Made by a program: the position numbers and the translations under genes
Shown here: one piece after another, positions 1 through 4,681 of the stretch
Layout of the letters: each line of letters begins with the position of its first letter
Numbering within the stretch: position 1 is the stretch's first letter
Assembly (NCBI GenBank): GCA_030838265.1
Contig: JAUTXA010000045.1
Span: 1 to 5,388, forward strand
DNA from: Actinomycetota bacterium
Lineage (GTDB): Bacteria; Actinomycetota; Acidimicrobiia; Acidimicrobiales; BP-101
Length of the DNA: 5,388 nt
Direction of reading: 5' to 3'
Notes under the pieces: model-generated
What the model was told of the DNA's origin: nothing
Seen by the model: the letters and a program-made list of their open reading frames with translations, nothing else
The model's database searches: none

Positions 1-622
1 CCCACCCACCACACGATGATGTCGTCGAGCACCGACGCGTCGTCGGGATCGAGCACTCGATGCCGTCCTCGCCCGTGTAGCCGGTGCCGGCCACCAGGCA
101 GTGTGTCCCGTCCCATTCGAAGGAGGCCACGCCGAAGTGGGGCACGGCCGCCGCGGCGTCGGACACGGCCGCCACCTTGGCCCGGGCGTTGGGGCCTTGG
201 ATGGCGATGATGGCCCGCTCGGCGGTGACGTCGTGGCCGCCGAGAGCGGCGACCACCCGCTCGGTGTTCGAGGCGTTGGGCATCACGTCGAAGTGATGCT
301 CGTCGACCCACCACACGATGATGTCGTCGAGCACCGAGGCGTCGCCGTCGTCGAGCAGGTGGGTGTACTGGGCCCGGCCCGGAGCGATCTTGTGCAGGTC
401 GTTGGTGAGGGTGCCGTTGAGGTGCTCGAGGGCGTGGGGACCCTCGACCCGCACCGTCCCGAGGTGGCTGACGTCGAAGGCCACCGCGTCGCTCCGACAG
501 GCTCGGTGCTCAGCCAGGGTGCCGCTGGGGTACGAGAGCGGCATCTCCCACCCCCCGAACGGCACCATCTTCGCCCCGAGAGCCCGGTGGGCGGCATCGA
601 GCGGCGAGCGGCGGTCGGTCAC
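1..622 (-). CDS. gcvT: Aminomethyltransferase, glycine cleavage T protein (3' end missing)
   Basis: The T protein takes the aminomethyl group from lipoylated GcvH and passes it to tetrahydrofolate, giving methylene-THF and ammonia. About 193 family-like residues are visible: KMVPFGGWEMP (19-29), FDVSHLGTVRVEGP (49-62), LTNDL (72-76), RAQY (83-86), LDDIIVWW (98-105, with the Asp expected to be catalytic at about 100), IAIQGPNA (139-146) and GYTGEDGIECSIP (181-193). Full T proteins have roughly 360-370 residues, so about half is outside the window. The GTG start is forced: an in-frame TAG lies only three codons upstream (632-634), with no other start between. No good Shine-Dalgarno is seen and a TAGCAT -10-like box sits seven bases upstream, so a leaderless mRNA is likely. 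After residue 193 (below position about 44) the frame stops resembling GcvT and the DNA repeats an earlier part of the gene. The T-protein assignment is firm; the last 45 bases are suspect. Confidence 0.93.
   Translation of the reverse strand, partial: MTDRRSPLDAAHRALGAKMVPFGGWEMPLSYPSGTLAEHRACRSDAVAFDVSHLGTVRVEGPHALEHLNGTLTNDLHKIAPGRAQYTHLLDDGDASVLDDIIVWWVDEHHFDVMPNASNTERVVAALGGHDVTAERAIIAIQGPNARAKVAAVSDAAAAVPHFGVASFEWDGTHCLVAGTGYTGEDGIECSIPTTRRCSTTSSCGGW
4..45. repeat. Direct repeat copy 1, at the window edge inside gcvT
   Basis: This stretch matches 306-347 at 40 of 42 bases, with a perfect 32-base core (4-35). The spacing is 302 bases, not a multiple of three, so this copy is out of frame with the gcvT reading that enters it. 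Read in the other minus-strand frame it gives DASVLDDIIVWW, the same peptide as residues 94-105 of the same gene. One mismatch is a synonymous GCG/GCC change and the other swaps Asp for Gly. It looks like a homologous gcvT segment joined here rather than a functional repeat. Confidence 0.8.
306..347. repeat. Direct repeat copy 2, native position in gcvT
   Basis: This is the partner of the repeat at 4-45. Here the sequence lies in its normal place in gcvT, encoding the conserved LDDIIVWW segment in the correct frame, so this is the genuine copy. Confidence 0.8.
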
Positions 623-634
623 CGCCGGATGCTA
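622..634 (-). promoter_or_regulatory. Possible gcvT promoter -10 box for a leaderless transcript
   Basis: On the minus strand TAGCAT (634-629) fits the TANNNT pattern of actinobacterial -10 boxes. It ends six bases before the GTG at 622, so transcription would begin at or next to the start codon. I see no convincing -35 hexamer, and no strong Shine-Dalgarno is present. The intergenic stretch from 623 to 716 is about 94 bases, too short for a tandem glycine riboswitch, and I see no glycine aptamer core in it. Confidence 0.35.
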
Positions 635-716
635 TCCGCCCGCTTTCACGTGGTTGTTCGCCGTCGGTGTGGCGACGCCGCTCACGGCGATCGCGGACCG
701 ACCAACCTCATCTTTC

Positions 717-777
717 CTGTGCTAACCGGGCCGGAAATCGACCCGGATCGGGTCGATTTCGGGCCCGGCTAGCACAG
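717..777. terminator. Long near-perfect inverted repeat, probable terminator after the merR unit
   Basis: The arms 717-745 and 749-777 pair at 27 of 29 positions around a 3-base GAT loop. The inner part is perfect: AAATCGACCCG, loop, CGGGTCGATTT. It begins 8 bases after the stop codon of the upstream minus-strand gene (786-788) and lies before gcvT, the place for a terminator of that transcript. Neither strand has a T run after the stem, so it would have to act as an I-shaped terminator or as an RNA-stabilising 3' hairpin. The length and symmetry would also suit a dispersed palindromic repeat, which cannot be tested from one window. Confidence 0.6.
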
Positions 778-785
778 AATCGAGA

Positions 786-1229
786 TCAGTCTTCGACGCC
801 GAAGTCGAGCGGGCGGGGCTCGCTCTCGTCGAGGCCGGCCTCGGCCAGCTGCGAGGGCTCCTCGAGCCCGTACTTCACCAGCAGGTTCAGGTAGTCGCGC
901 TGGTAGAAGATCTTGATCTTGACGTCGGGGTACAGCTCGCGCAGGCGGCGAACCTTGCGGTTCTTCTTGGTCACCAGCTTCTGGTTCAGCGTGGTGATCT
1001 CGATGTAGAGGTCGTACGCCGGCAGGTAGAAGTCGGGCCGGAAGGCCAGCAGCGGGTTGAGCTGACGATCCCACTCGAGGATGAACTCACGCGGCTCGTA
1101 GTCCCATGCGATGGAGTAGAAGTCGAGCAGCATGGCGAACTGCCGCTCTGAGTTGTGGGCGAAGCGAACCAGGGTGTGAGGAGCCGGCGGCTCCTCGGCA
1201 GTGCCGGTGTCGGAGCCCTCGTCGGGCAA
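786..1229 (-). CDS. Conserved-looking small protein with a PD-(D/E)XK-like core, partner of the second MerR gene
   Basis: The function is not recognised. With the TTG start at 1229 the protein has 147 residues. An acidic, proline-containing N-terminus (1-20) precedes a compact domain of about 110 residues. That domain holds a helix with Glu29 (NSERQFAMLLDFY), then FRPDFYLP (63-70) and LYIEITT (74-80), then the basic helix TKKNRKVRRLRE (87-98), KIKIFYQRDYLNLLVKYG (104-121) and an acidic tail. RPDF, ten residues, then E-x-T resembles the PD-(D/E)XK nuclease core, but Thr79 replaces the usual Lys; Lys84 or Lys88 might stand in. It could therefore be a DNA-binding or inactive relative. It overlaps or abuts the MerR gene and shares its promoter. 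TTG is the first conventional start in frame. A CTG at 1250 behind GGAGG would add seven residues and is a serious alternative. The much longer open frame upstream is a shadow of the MerR gene. There is no signal peptide or membrane segment. Confidence 0.8.
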   Translation of the reverse strand: MPDEGSDTGTAEEPPAPHTLVRFAHNSERQFAMLLDFYSIAWDYEPREFILEWDRQLNPLLAFRPDFYLPAYDLYIEITTLNQKLVTKKNRKVRRLRELYPDVKIKIFYQRDYLNLLVKYGLEEPSQLAEAGLDESEPRPLDFGVED

Positions 1230-1246
1230 CCGGGCAGCGGCCAGAG

Positions 1247-1261
1247 TCAGCCCCCGCCTCC
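1247..1261 (-). promoter_or_regulatory. Shine-Dalgarno and possible CTG start in a CTGA stop-start overlap
   Basis: On the minus strand GGAGG (1261-1257) is followed after six bases by CTG (1250-1248), in frame with the downstream gene. The same bases form CTGA with the TGA stop of the MerR gene (1249-1247). This is the geometry of the ATGA and GTGA overlaps elsewhere in the window. No ATG, GTG or TTG lies in this frame within the end of the MerR gene, so either this rare CTG or the unaided TTG at 1229 is used. Confidence 0.4.
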
Positions 1262-1753
1262 AGCTGCGTCGGCTGCACTGGGCCCGCCGGCCGCGCCGTC
1301 GACCGCGGGCTCCGCGGGAGCCAGCTCGAGGATGGCGGCCTCGAGCTCCTCGACCACGCCAGCCATGGCCACCACGTTCAGCACGCCCTGGCCGCCCCGC
1401 AGCAGGTCGATGACGGCCTCGTCGGTCTTGGCCAGCACCGAGGTGGACCCGTTGAGCACCAGGTTGGTGGTCGAGACGTCTTCGCCGGCATCGCGCAGGC
1501 ACTCGATGGCCCGGCGAGCGGACTTCAGCGACACACCGGCGTCGAGCAGGCGCTTGATCACCTTGAGCTCGAGCAGGTCGCGGTAGGAGTAGATGCGCTG
1601 GGTACCACTCCCCCGCGCCTCGCTGATCGAGGGGCGGAGCAGGTCGGTGCGAGCCCAGTAGTCGAGCTGCCGGTAGGTGATGCCGACGATGCTGCACACC
1701 TGGGGGCCGCGGTAGCCCGCCTCGGCCTCGGGGCCGGAGATCGAGATCGCCAT
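1247..1753 (-). CDS. MerR-family transcriptional regulator, Rv1830 type
   Basis: This is a 168-residue DNA-binding regulator. The winged helix-turn-helix covers about residues 13-85: GYRGPQVCSIVGITYRQLDY is the HTH, with DYWARTDLLRPS as the typical MerR recognition end. GSGTQRIYSYRDLLELK is the wing and DAGVSLKSARRAIECLR the following helix. Residues 97-145 (VLNGSTSVLAKTDE, GGQGVLNVVAMAGVVEELEA) form a short C-terminal domain without a cysteine metal-binding motif. This suits the actinobacterial growth-related MerR genes found beside ftsR rather than metal or drug sensors. The tail (146-168) is Ala/Gly-rich and probably disordered. The ATG at 1753 is supported by GAGAGGA about eight bases upstream. 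Its own promoter and an operator-like inverted repeat precede it, so autoregulation is plausible. Its targets cannot be read from the sequence. Family call firm; orthology to Rv1830 rests on gene order and domain layout. Confidence 0.93.
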   Translation of the reverse strand: MAISISGPEAEAGYRGPQVCSIVGITYRQLDYWARTDLLRPSISEARGSGTQRIYSYRDLLELKVIKRLLDAGVSLKSARRAIECLRDAGEDVSTTNLVLNGSTSVLAKTDEAVIDLLRGGQGVLNVVAMAGVVEELEAAILELAPAEPAVDGAAGGPSAADAAGGGG

Positions 1754-1780
1754 GGGGGAAGTCCTCTCTTGCTGCAGGCG

Positions 1781-1812
1781 CCTTACACGCGAGTAGTTAC
1801 GGACGTGTAGGG
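1781..1812. promoter_or_regulatory. Inverted repeat over the merR transcription start, possible operator
   Basis: CCTTACACG (1781-1789) and CGTGTAGGG (1804-1812) form an inverted repeat with 8 of 9 matching positions and a 14-base spacer. It lies just downstream of the -10 box and covers the predicted start of transcription near 1808. This placement suits a repressor operator, possibly for the MerR protein encoded next to it. Classical MerR activators bind between the -35 and -10 boxes, so this would be a different arrangement. Confidence 0.4.
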
Positions 1813-1814
1813 CA

Positions 1815-1843
1815 AGGGTACGAGCCCGCGGTCGCGCCGTCAA
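1815..1843 (-). promoter_or_regulatory. Sigma70-type promoter of the merR unit
   Basis: On the minus strand TTGACG (1843-1838) and TACCCT (1820-1815) are separated by 17 bases, close to consensus spacing. Transcription would start near 1808 and leave a leader of about 55 bases before the ATG at 1753. The spacer is ordinary rather than the 19-20 bases of MerR-activated promoters. The TTG of the -35 box also opens a longer in-frame reading of merR, but that extension is better explained as promoter and leader DNA. Confidence 0.7.
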
Positions 1844-1852
1844 CGTCTGCCT

Positions 1853-1871
1853 GAAAACCGCCCATCGGGGC
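1853..1871 (-). terminator. Weak hairpin with short T run after the bifunctional-nuclease-family gene
   Basis: Read on the minus strand, GCCC (1871-1868), a CGAT loop and GGGC (1863-1860) form a 4-bp GC stem. It is followed by GGTTTTC (1859-1853) and starts two bases after the TGA stop at 1874-1876. It is short but correctly placed between the first operon and the merR promoter. Some readthrough into merR is likely. Confidence 0.35.
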
Positions 1872-1873
1872 CG

Positions 1874-2377
1874 TCAGCTGCCGAAGTCTTCGGGCCGGAT
1901 GCCTTCGATGAAGTCGCGGAACTCGCTGACCAGCTCGTCGGGGTTGGCGTCGTCGCCCAACTCGGCCTCTTCGGTCTGCAGGATCACGCCCTCGGCGTCG
2001 AGCAGGGAGTCCTCGACGTAGATCTTGGTGCCCAAGCGGGTGGCGAGGGCCATGGCGTCGGACGGGCGGCTCGACAGCGTGTAGCTGCGGCCCTCACGCG
2101 CCATGCGGATCTCGGCGTAGAAGGTCCCGTCCCTCAGGTCGGTGATGACCACATGATCGACGGTGACCCCCAGGGTGACGAGCAGGTCTCGCATCAGGTC
2201 ATGGGTCATGGGCCGCGACGGCTCGACGCCCTGGAGGGCGGCCGCGATGGCGCTGGCCTCGAAGGCCCCGATGAAGATCGGCAGCGTGCGCTGGACGCCG
2301 TCGACCTCCTGGAGGAGGACCACCGGCGTGTTGGTGGGGAGCTCGACCCGCACCGCCGTGAGGTGCATCTCCACCAT
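1874..2377 (-). CDS. Bifunctional nuclease family protein (DUF151)
   Basis: This 167-residue cytoplasmic protein belongs to the BFN/DUF151 family, named after plant proteins reported to have DNase and RNase activity; the bacterial role is poorly defined. Family marks are TLPIFIGAFEASAIAAALQG (31-50), PMTHDLMRDLL (56-66), VVITDLRDGTFYAEI (76-90), the SSRPSDAMALATRLG signature (102-116) and PIYVE-like KIYVED (118-123). An acidic C-terminal extension with EFRDFIEGIRPEDF (152-165) is typical of the family. The ATG at 2377 is chosen because an AGGG motif lies seven bases upstream. A TTG two codons earlier would overlap that ribosome site. It follows the hpt stop by nine bases and the hpt TAG lies inside the ribosome site, so the two are probably translated in a coupled way. 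It is the positional counterpart of Rv1829. Confidence 0.95.
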   Translation of the reverse strand: MVEMHLTAVRVELPTNTPVVLLQEVDGVQRTLPIFIGAFEASAIAAALQGVEPSRPMTHDLMRDLLVTLGVTVDHVVITDLRDGTFYAEIRMAREGRSYTLSSRPSDAMALATRLGTKIYVEDSLLDAEGVILQTEEAELGDDANPDELVSEFRDFIEGIRPEDFGS

Positions 2378-2386
2378 GGTCAAACC

Positions 2387-2941
2387 CTATCCGCCGAACA
2401 TCTCCTCTACATGCGCACCGCGGTCGGCCCGGAGGGCGGCCAGATCGCCGGCCACGATGTGGTCGAGGTTGCGGTAGATCTCGGCGAAATCGAGCCCGTA
2501 GCCGAGGGCGAACTCGTCGGCGATCTCGAAGCCGACGAAGCGCAGCGGGGTCGGGACGATGCGGCGGGCCCGCTTGTCGAGCAGGGCGCAGACCTCGAGC
2601 GACCGGGGGCTGCGCTGGCCCAGCTCGCCCAGGAGGTACGTGAGGCTCAGGCCGGTGTCGACGATGTCCTCGACGATGACGACGTCGCGCCCGGCGATGT
2701 CGATGTCGAGGTCCTTGAGCAGCCGCACCCGACCCCCGCCATGGCCGTAGGGCGACACGGCGAGGAAGTCGACGACGGGCTGCACCGACATGGTCCGCAC
2801 CAGGTCGGCCAGGAACGGCACGCTCCCCTTTAGGATGGCGACCATGACCAAGCCGTCGTCATAGGCGGCCGAGAGCTCGTGACCGAGGCGCTCCACCCCG
2901 GCTTGCAGCTCGCCCGCCGAGATCAGGACGCGGGCTGTCAC
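2387..2941 (-). CDS. hpt: Hypoxanthine phosphoribosyltransferase
   Basis: This cytoplasmic enzyme makes IMP (and usually GMP) from hypoxanthine or guanine and PRPP, in purine salvage. At 184 residues it has the normal length. Visible motifs are AILKGSVPFLADL (35-47), the flexible-loop region AVSPYGHGGG (61-70) where SPYG replaces the commoner SSYG, the PRPP loop VVIVEDIVDTGLSL (87-100) with its two acidic residues, LLDK (120-123) with the purine-contacting Lys, and VGFEIADEFALGYGLDFAE (136-154). The start is GTG in a GTGA overlap with the ftsR stop, behind a weak GGCGGC ribosome site. It is therefore co-translated with ftsR. In many actinobacteria hpt sits with tilS and ftsH; here it lies between ftsR and the DUF151 gene, which are adjacent in Mycobacterium. 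Specificity for guanine versus hypoxanthine cannot be settled by eye. Confidence 0.95.
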   Translation of the reverse strand: MTARVLISAGELQAGVERLGHELSAAYDDGLVMVAILKGSVPFLADLVRTMSVQPVVDFLAVSPYGHGGGRVRLLKDLDIDIAGRDVVIVEDIVDTGLSLTYLLGELGQRSPRSLEVCALLDKRARRIVPTPLRFVGFEIADEFALGYGLDFAEIYRNLDHIVAGDLAALRADRGAHVEEMFGG

Positions 2942-3777
2942 CTGCCGCCGGTGTGATCCCGCAGGGCTTGGCGAAGCATCGAGGCCCGCAGGCTCTGACC
3001 CAGCCGGCTGAGCTCGGTCAGGGTCTCGATGGCCTGGCGCCGGGCCTCGGGGTTCCGCTGCTTCACCAGAGGCAGCACGATCTGCTCGAACAGCCCGGCC
3101 TCACGCTCGGCGAAGTTCTTGTAGGTCTTGAGGTGCCGGGCTTCGACGCCGAACTGGGCGAAGGTGGCCGCCGCGCTGGCCACGACCAGGGCCTCCTCGT
3201 CGTAATACACGGTGCCGGCCACCGGTCGCCCGGCGATCATCCCGTAGCGCTCGAGCTCGGCCAGGCGCTCGGGCGGCAGGCCGCTGGCCGAGGCCAGCTC
3301 ATCGATGGTGAGGTTGGCCGACGTCGGTCCCGAGTCGAGCGGGTCGGGGCCGGTCTCGAAGAGCCGGGCCGTCTCGGCGCTGGCCGCGCCCGCCGGGCGT
3401 CGGGACCTGGAGCCGGCCTTGGCGGCCGGCCGCTCGGCGGGCTCCGCCGCACTTCGTCCGGGGCTGACCGCGGCACCGGCACCGGTGCCGGCGTTGCCTC
3501 CGCCGTTGGTGGTGGCGGCCGGCTCGCTGTCGTCGTCGCCGGCGAGGCGCCCCTTGATGACCTTCAGGGGCAGGAAGTGCTCGCGCTGCTGCTGGAGGAT
3601 CCAGCGCAGGCGGTCGACATCGCCCTCGTAGAACTTGCGGTAGCCCGAGGGTGTCCGCTCGGGGTCGAGCAGCCCTTGGCTCTCGAGGAAGCGGATCTTT
3701 GAGATCGTGACGTCGGGGAACTCTTCCTGCAGCAGGGACAGCACTTCGCCGATCGACAGGTACCTGCGCTCTGACAC
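2938..3777 (-). CDS. ftsR: MerR-family regulator FtsR (Rv1828 type)
   Basis: FtsR activates ftsZ in Corynebacterium, and Rv1828 is the mycobacterial relative. The protein has 279 residues. The N-terminal winged HTH covers about 5-80: YLSIGEVLSLLQEEFPDVTI, then SKIRFLESQGLLDPERTPSGYRKF, then DVDRLRWILQQQREHFLPLKVIKGRL. Residues 81-150 are a low-complexity Gly/Ala/Pro/Ser/Arg linker. The C-terminal domain (about 154-275) opens with LTIDELASASGLPPERLAEL and ERYGMIAGR, which looks like a second, degenerate MerR HTH. A helical region with HLKTYKNFAEREAGLFEQIV follows. The GTG at 3777 is preferred because GAGG lies seven bases upstream. A TTG at 3783, overlapping the previous stop as TTGA, would add two residues but has no ribosome-site spacing. 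The gap to the FHA gene is two bases, and hpt overlaps its end. The family call is firm; control of ftsZ here is inferred. Confidence 0.93.
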   Translation of the reverse strand: MSERRYLSIGEVLSLLQEEFPDVTISKIRFLESQGLLDPERTPSGYRKFYEGDVDRLRWILQQQREHFLPLKVIKGRLAGDDDSEPAATTNGGGNAGTGAGAAVSPGRSAAEPAERPAAKAGSRSRRPAGAASAETARLFETGPDPLDSGPTSANLTIDELASASGLPPERLAELERYGMIAGRPVAGTVYYDEEALVVASAAATFAQFGVEARHLKTYKNFAEREAGLFEQIVLPLVKQRNPEARRQAIETLTELSRLGQSLRASMLRQALRDHTGGR

Positions 3778-3779
3778 CC

Positions 3780-4274
3780 TCAAGCCTCGAGGGCCGCCTC
3801 GGCCAGGAACACCAGCTTGAACTTGCCGATCTGCACCTCGTCCCCGGCGGCCAGCAGATTCTCGTCGATGCGCTCGCGGTTCAGGTACGTGCCATTGAGC
3901 GAACCCACGTCTCGCACGACGTAGCCGTCGGCCCGGTGGTGGAACTCGGCGTGGCGGCGCGACACGGTGATGTCGTCGAGGAAGATGTCGCTGTCGGGGT
4001 GGCGGCCAGCCCGCGTGACCTCGCGGTCGAGGATGTAGCGCGAGCCGGCGTTGGGACCGCGCTTCACCACCAGCACCCCCGCTCCCTCGGGGACCTCGTC
4101 GAAGCTGACGGCGAACTCCTCGTCGCCCACCTCACCGGTGGCGTCGACCGGGGCCAACGTGATGGTGGTCGTGGCGTCGGAGGTCGGCCGCTCGAGCGGT
4201 GACCCGCACGACGAGCAGAAGTTGGCCTCTTCGGGATTCTTATGCCCGCAGTTGTTGCAGAACACGGCGCCCAC
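3780..4274 (-). CDS. garA: Zinc-ribbon and FHA-domain protein, GarA/OdhI type
   Basis: GarA and OdhI use an FHA domain to bind and inhibit 2-oxoglutarate dehydrogenase and related enzymes. They are switched off by Ser/Thr kinases (PknB, PknG) that phosphorylate a threonine pair near the N-terminus. The FHA domain here covers about 68-157, with LVVKRGPNAGSRYILD (68-83), AGRHPDSDIFLDD (89-101), TVSRRHAEF (103-111), DVGSLNGTYLN (122-132) and GDEVQIGKFKLVF (144-156). The phosphopeptide-binding Arg91, Ser105, His108 and Asn127 are all present. The N-terminus differs: Cys6, Cys9, Cys20 and Cys23 form a CxxC-10-CxxC zinc ribbon absent from mycobacterial GarA. The exact ETTS phospho-motif is missing; a TTTIT run (35-39) in the acidic linker is the only comparable threonine cluster. 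The GTG at 4274 is chosen because AAGGGGG lies seven bases upstream; a GTG three codons later is too far from it. It lies 26 bases after gcvH. Confidence 0.92.
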   Translation of the reverse strand: MGAVFCNNCGHKNPEEANFCSSCGSPLERPTSDATTTITLAPVDATGEVGDEEFAVSFDEVPEGAGVLVVKRGPNAGSRYILDREVTRAGRHPDSDIFLDDITVSRRHAEFHHRADGYVVRDVGSLNGTYLNRERIDENLLAAGDEVQIGKFKLVFLAEAALEA

Positions 4275-4300
4275 CGTACCGCCCCCTTGGTTGAGCTGGC

Positions 4301-4681
4301 TCAGTCGTCGATCAGCTTGCGGTAGCCCGCGGCGTCAAGCAGGCCCTCGTACGCACCACTCTCGGCGGGCTCGATGACGCAGATCCAGCCTTCGCCGTAA
4401 GGATCTTCGTTGAGGAGCTGCGGCGCGTCGGTGAGGGCGGTGTTCACCTCGACGACCGTGCCGGCCACGGGGGCGAAGATGTCGGACACCGACTTGGTGG
4501 ACTCGACCTCGCTGAAGGTGGCGCCCGACGCGACCGAGGCGCCGGCCTCGGGCAGCTGCACGAACACCACGTCCCCCAGGGCGTCCTGGGCGTAGTCGGT
4601 GATGCCGATGCGGACCTTGCCGCCGTCGAGCTTGGCCCACTCGTGGTCAGACGTGTAGCGGAGGTCGTCAGGCACGTTCAT
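4301..4681 (-). CDS. gcvH: Glycine cleavage system H protein
   Basis: GcvH is the lipoyl carrier of the glycine cleavage system. It shuttles the aminomethyl group from the P protein to the T protein and the reduced lipoyl arm to the L protein. All 126 residues are present, the usual length. The sequence opens with DLRYTSDHEWAKL (6-18), continues with RIGITDYAQDALGDVVFVQLP (24-44), and carries the lipoyl site EVESTKSVSDIFAP (58-71) with Lys63 as the modified residue. NEDPYGEGWICVIEP follows near 92-106. The ATG overlaps the DUF881 stop as ATGA (4681-4678), with an AGGG ribosome site about nine bases upstream, indicating translational coupling. No P or L protein gene is in the window, and the T protein lies about 3.7 kb downstream in a separate unit. 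Confidence 0.97.
   Translation of the reverse strand: MNVPDDLRYTSDHEWAKLDGGKVRIGITDYAQDALGDVVFVQLPEAGASVASGATFSEVESTKSVSDIFAPVAGTVVEVNTALTDAPQLLNEDPYGEGWICVIEPAESGAYEGLLDAAGYRKLIDD

Noticed and set aside
623..716. Glycine riboswitch upstream of gcvT
   Set aside because: The stretch is only about 94 bases, lacks a recognisable glycine aptamer core and holds a -10-like box directly before the start codon.
101..772. 223-residue plus-strand open frame
   Set aside because: It is antisense to gcvT and runs on through the intergenic region and the palindrome, so it is a GC-rich shadow.
719..775. CIRCE (HrcA) operator
   Set aside because: The GTGCTAA and TAGCAC ends recall CIRCE, but their orientation is reversed (GTGCTAA first) and the spacing and long stem do not fit TTAGCACTC-N9-GAGTGCTAA.
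1251..1697. Long N-terminal extension of the PD-(D/E)XK-like gene
   Set aside because: This part of the frame is rich in Arg, Gly and Ala and is a shadow of the recognised MerR gene; only the part below about 1250 looks like a protein.
1106..1810. 234-residue plus-strand open frame
   Set aside because: It is antisense to the MerR gene and its partner and extends across the merR promoter region; no motifs.
2153..2833. 226-residue plus-strand open frame
   Set aside because: It is antisense to the DUF151 and hpt genes, both of which are clearly recognised; no protein-like motifs are seen.
3476..3491. Perfect 16-base palindrome CCGGCACCGGTGCCGG
   Set aside because: It lies in the Gly/Ala/Pro linker of ftsR where GC-only codons repeat; composition explains it and no regulatory context is present.
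2953..3702. 249-residue plus-strand open frame
   Set aside because: It is antisense to ftsR, with no family motif and repetitive Gly/Leu/Val/Arg composition; it is a by-product of high GC in the opposite gene.
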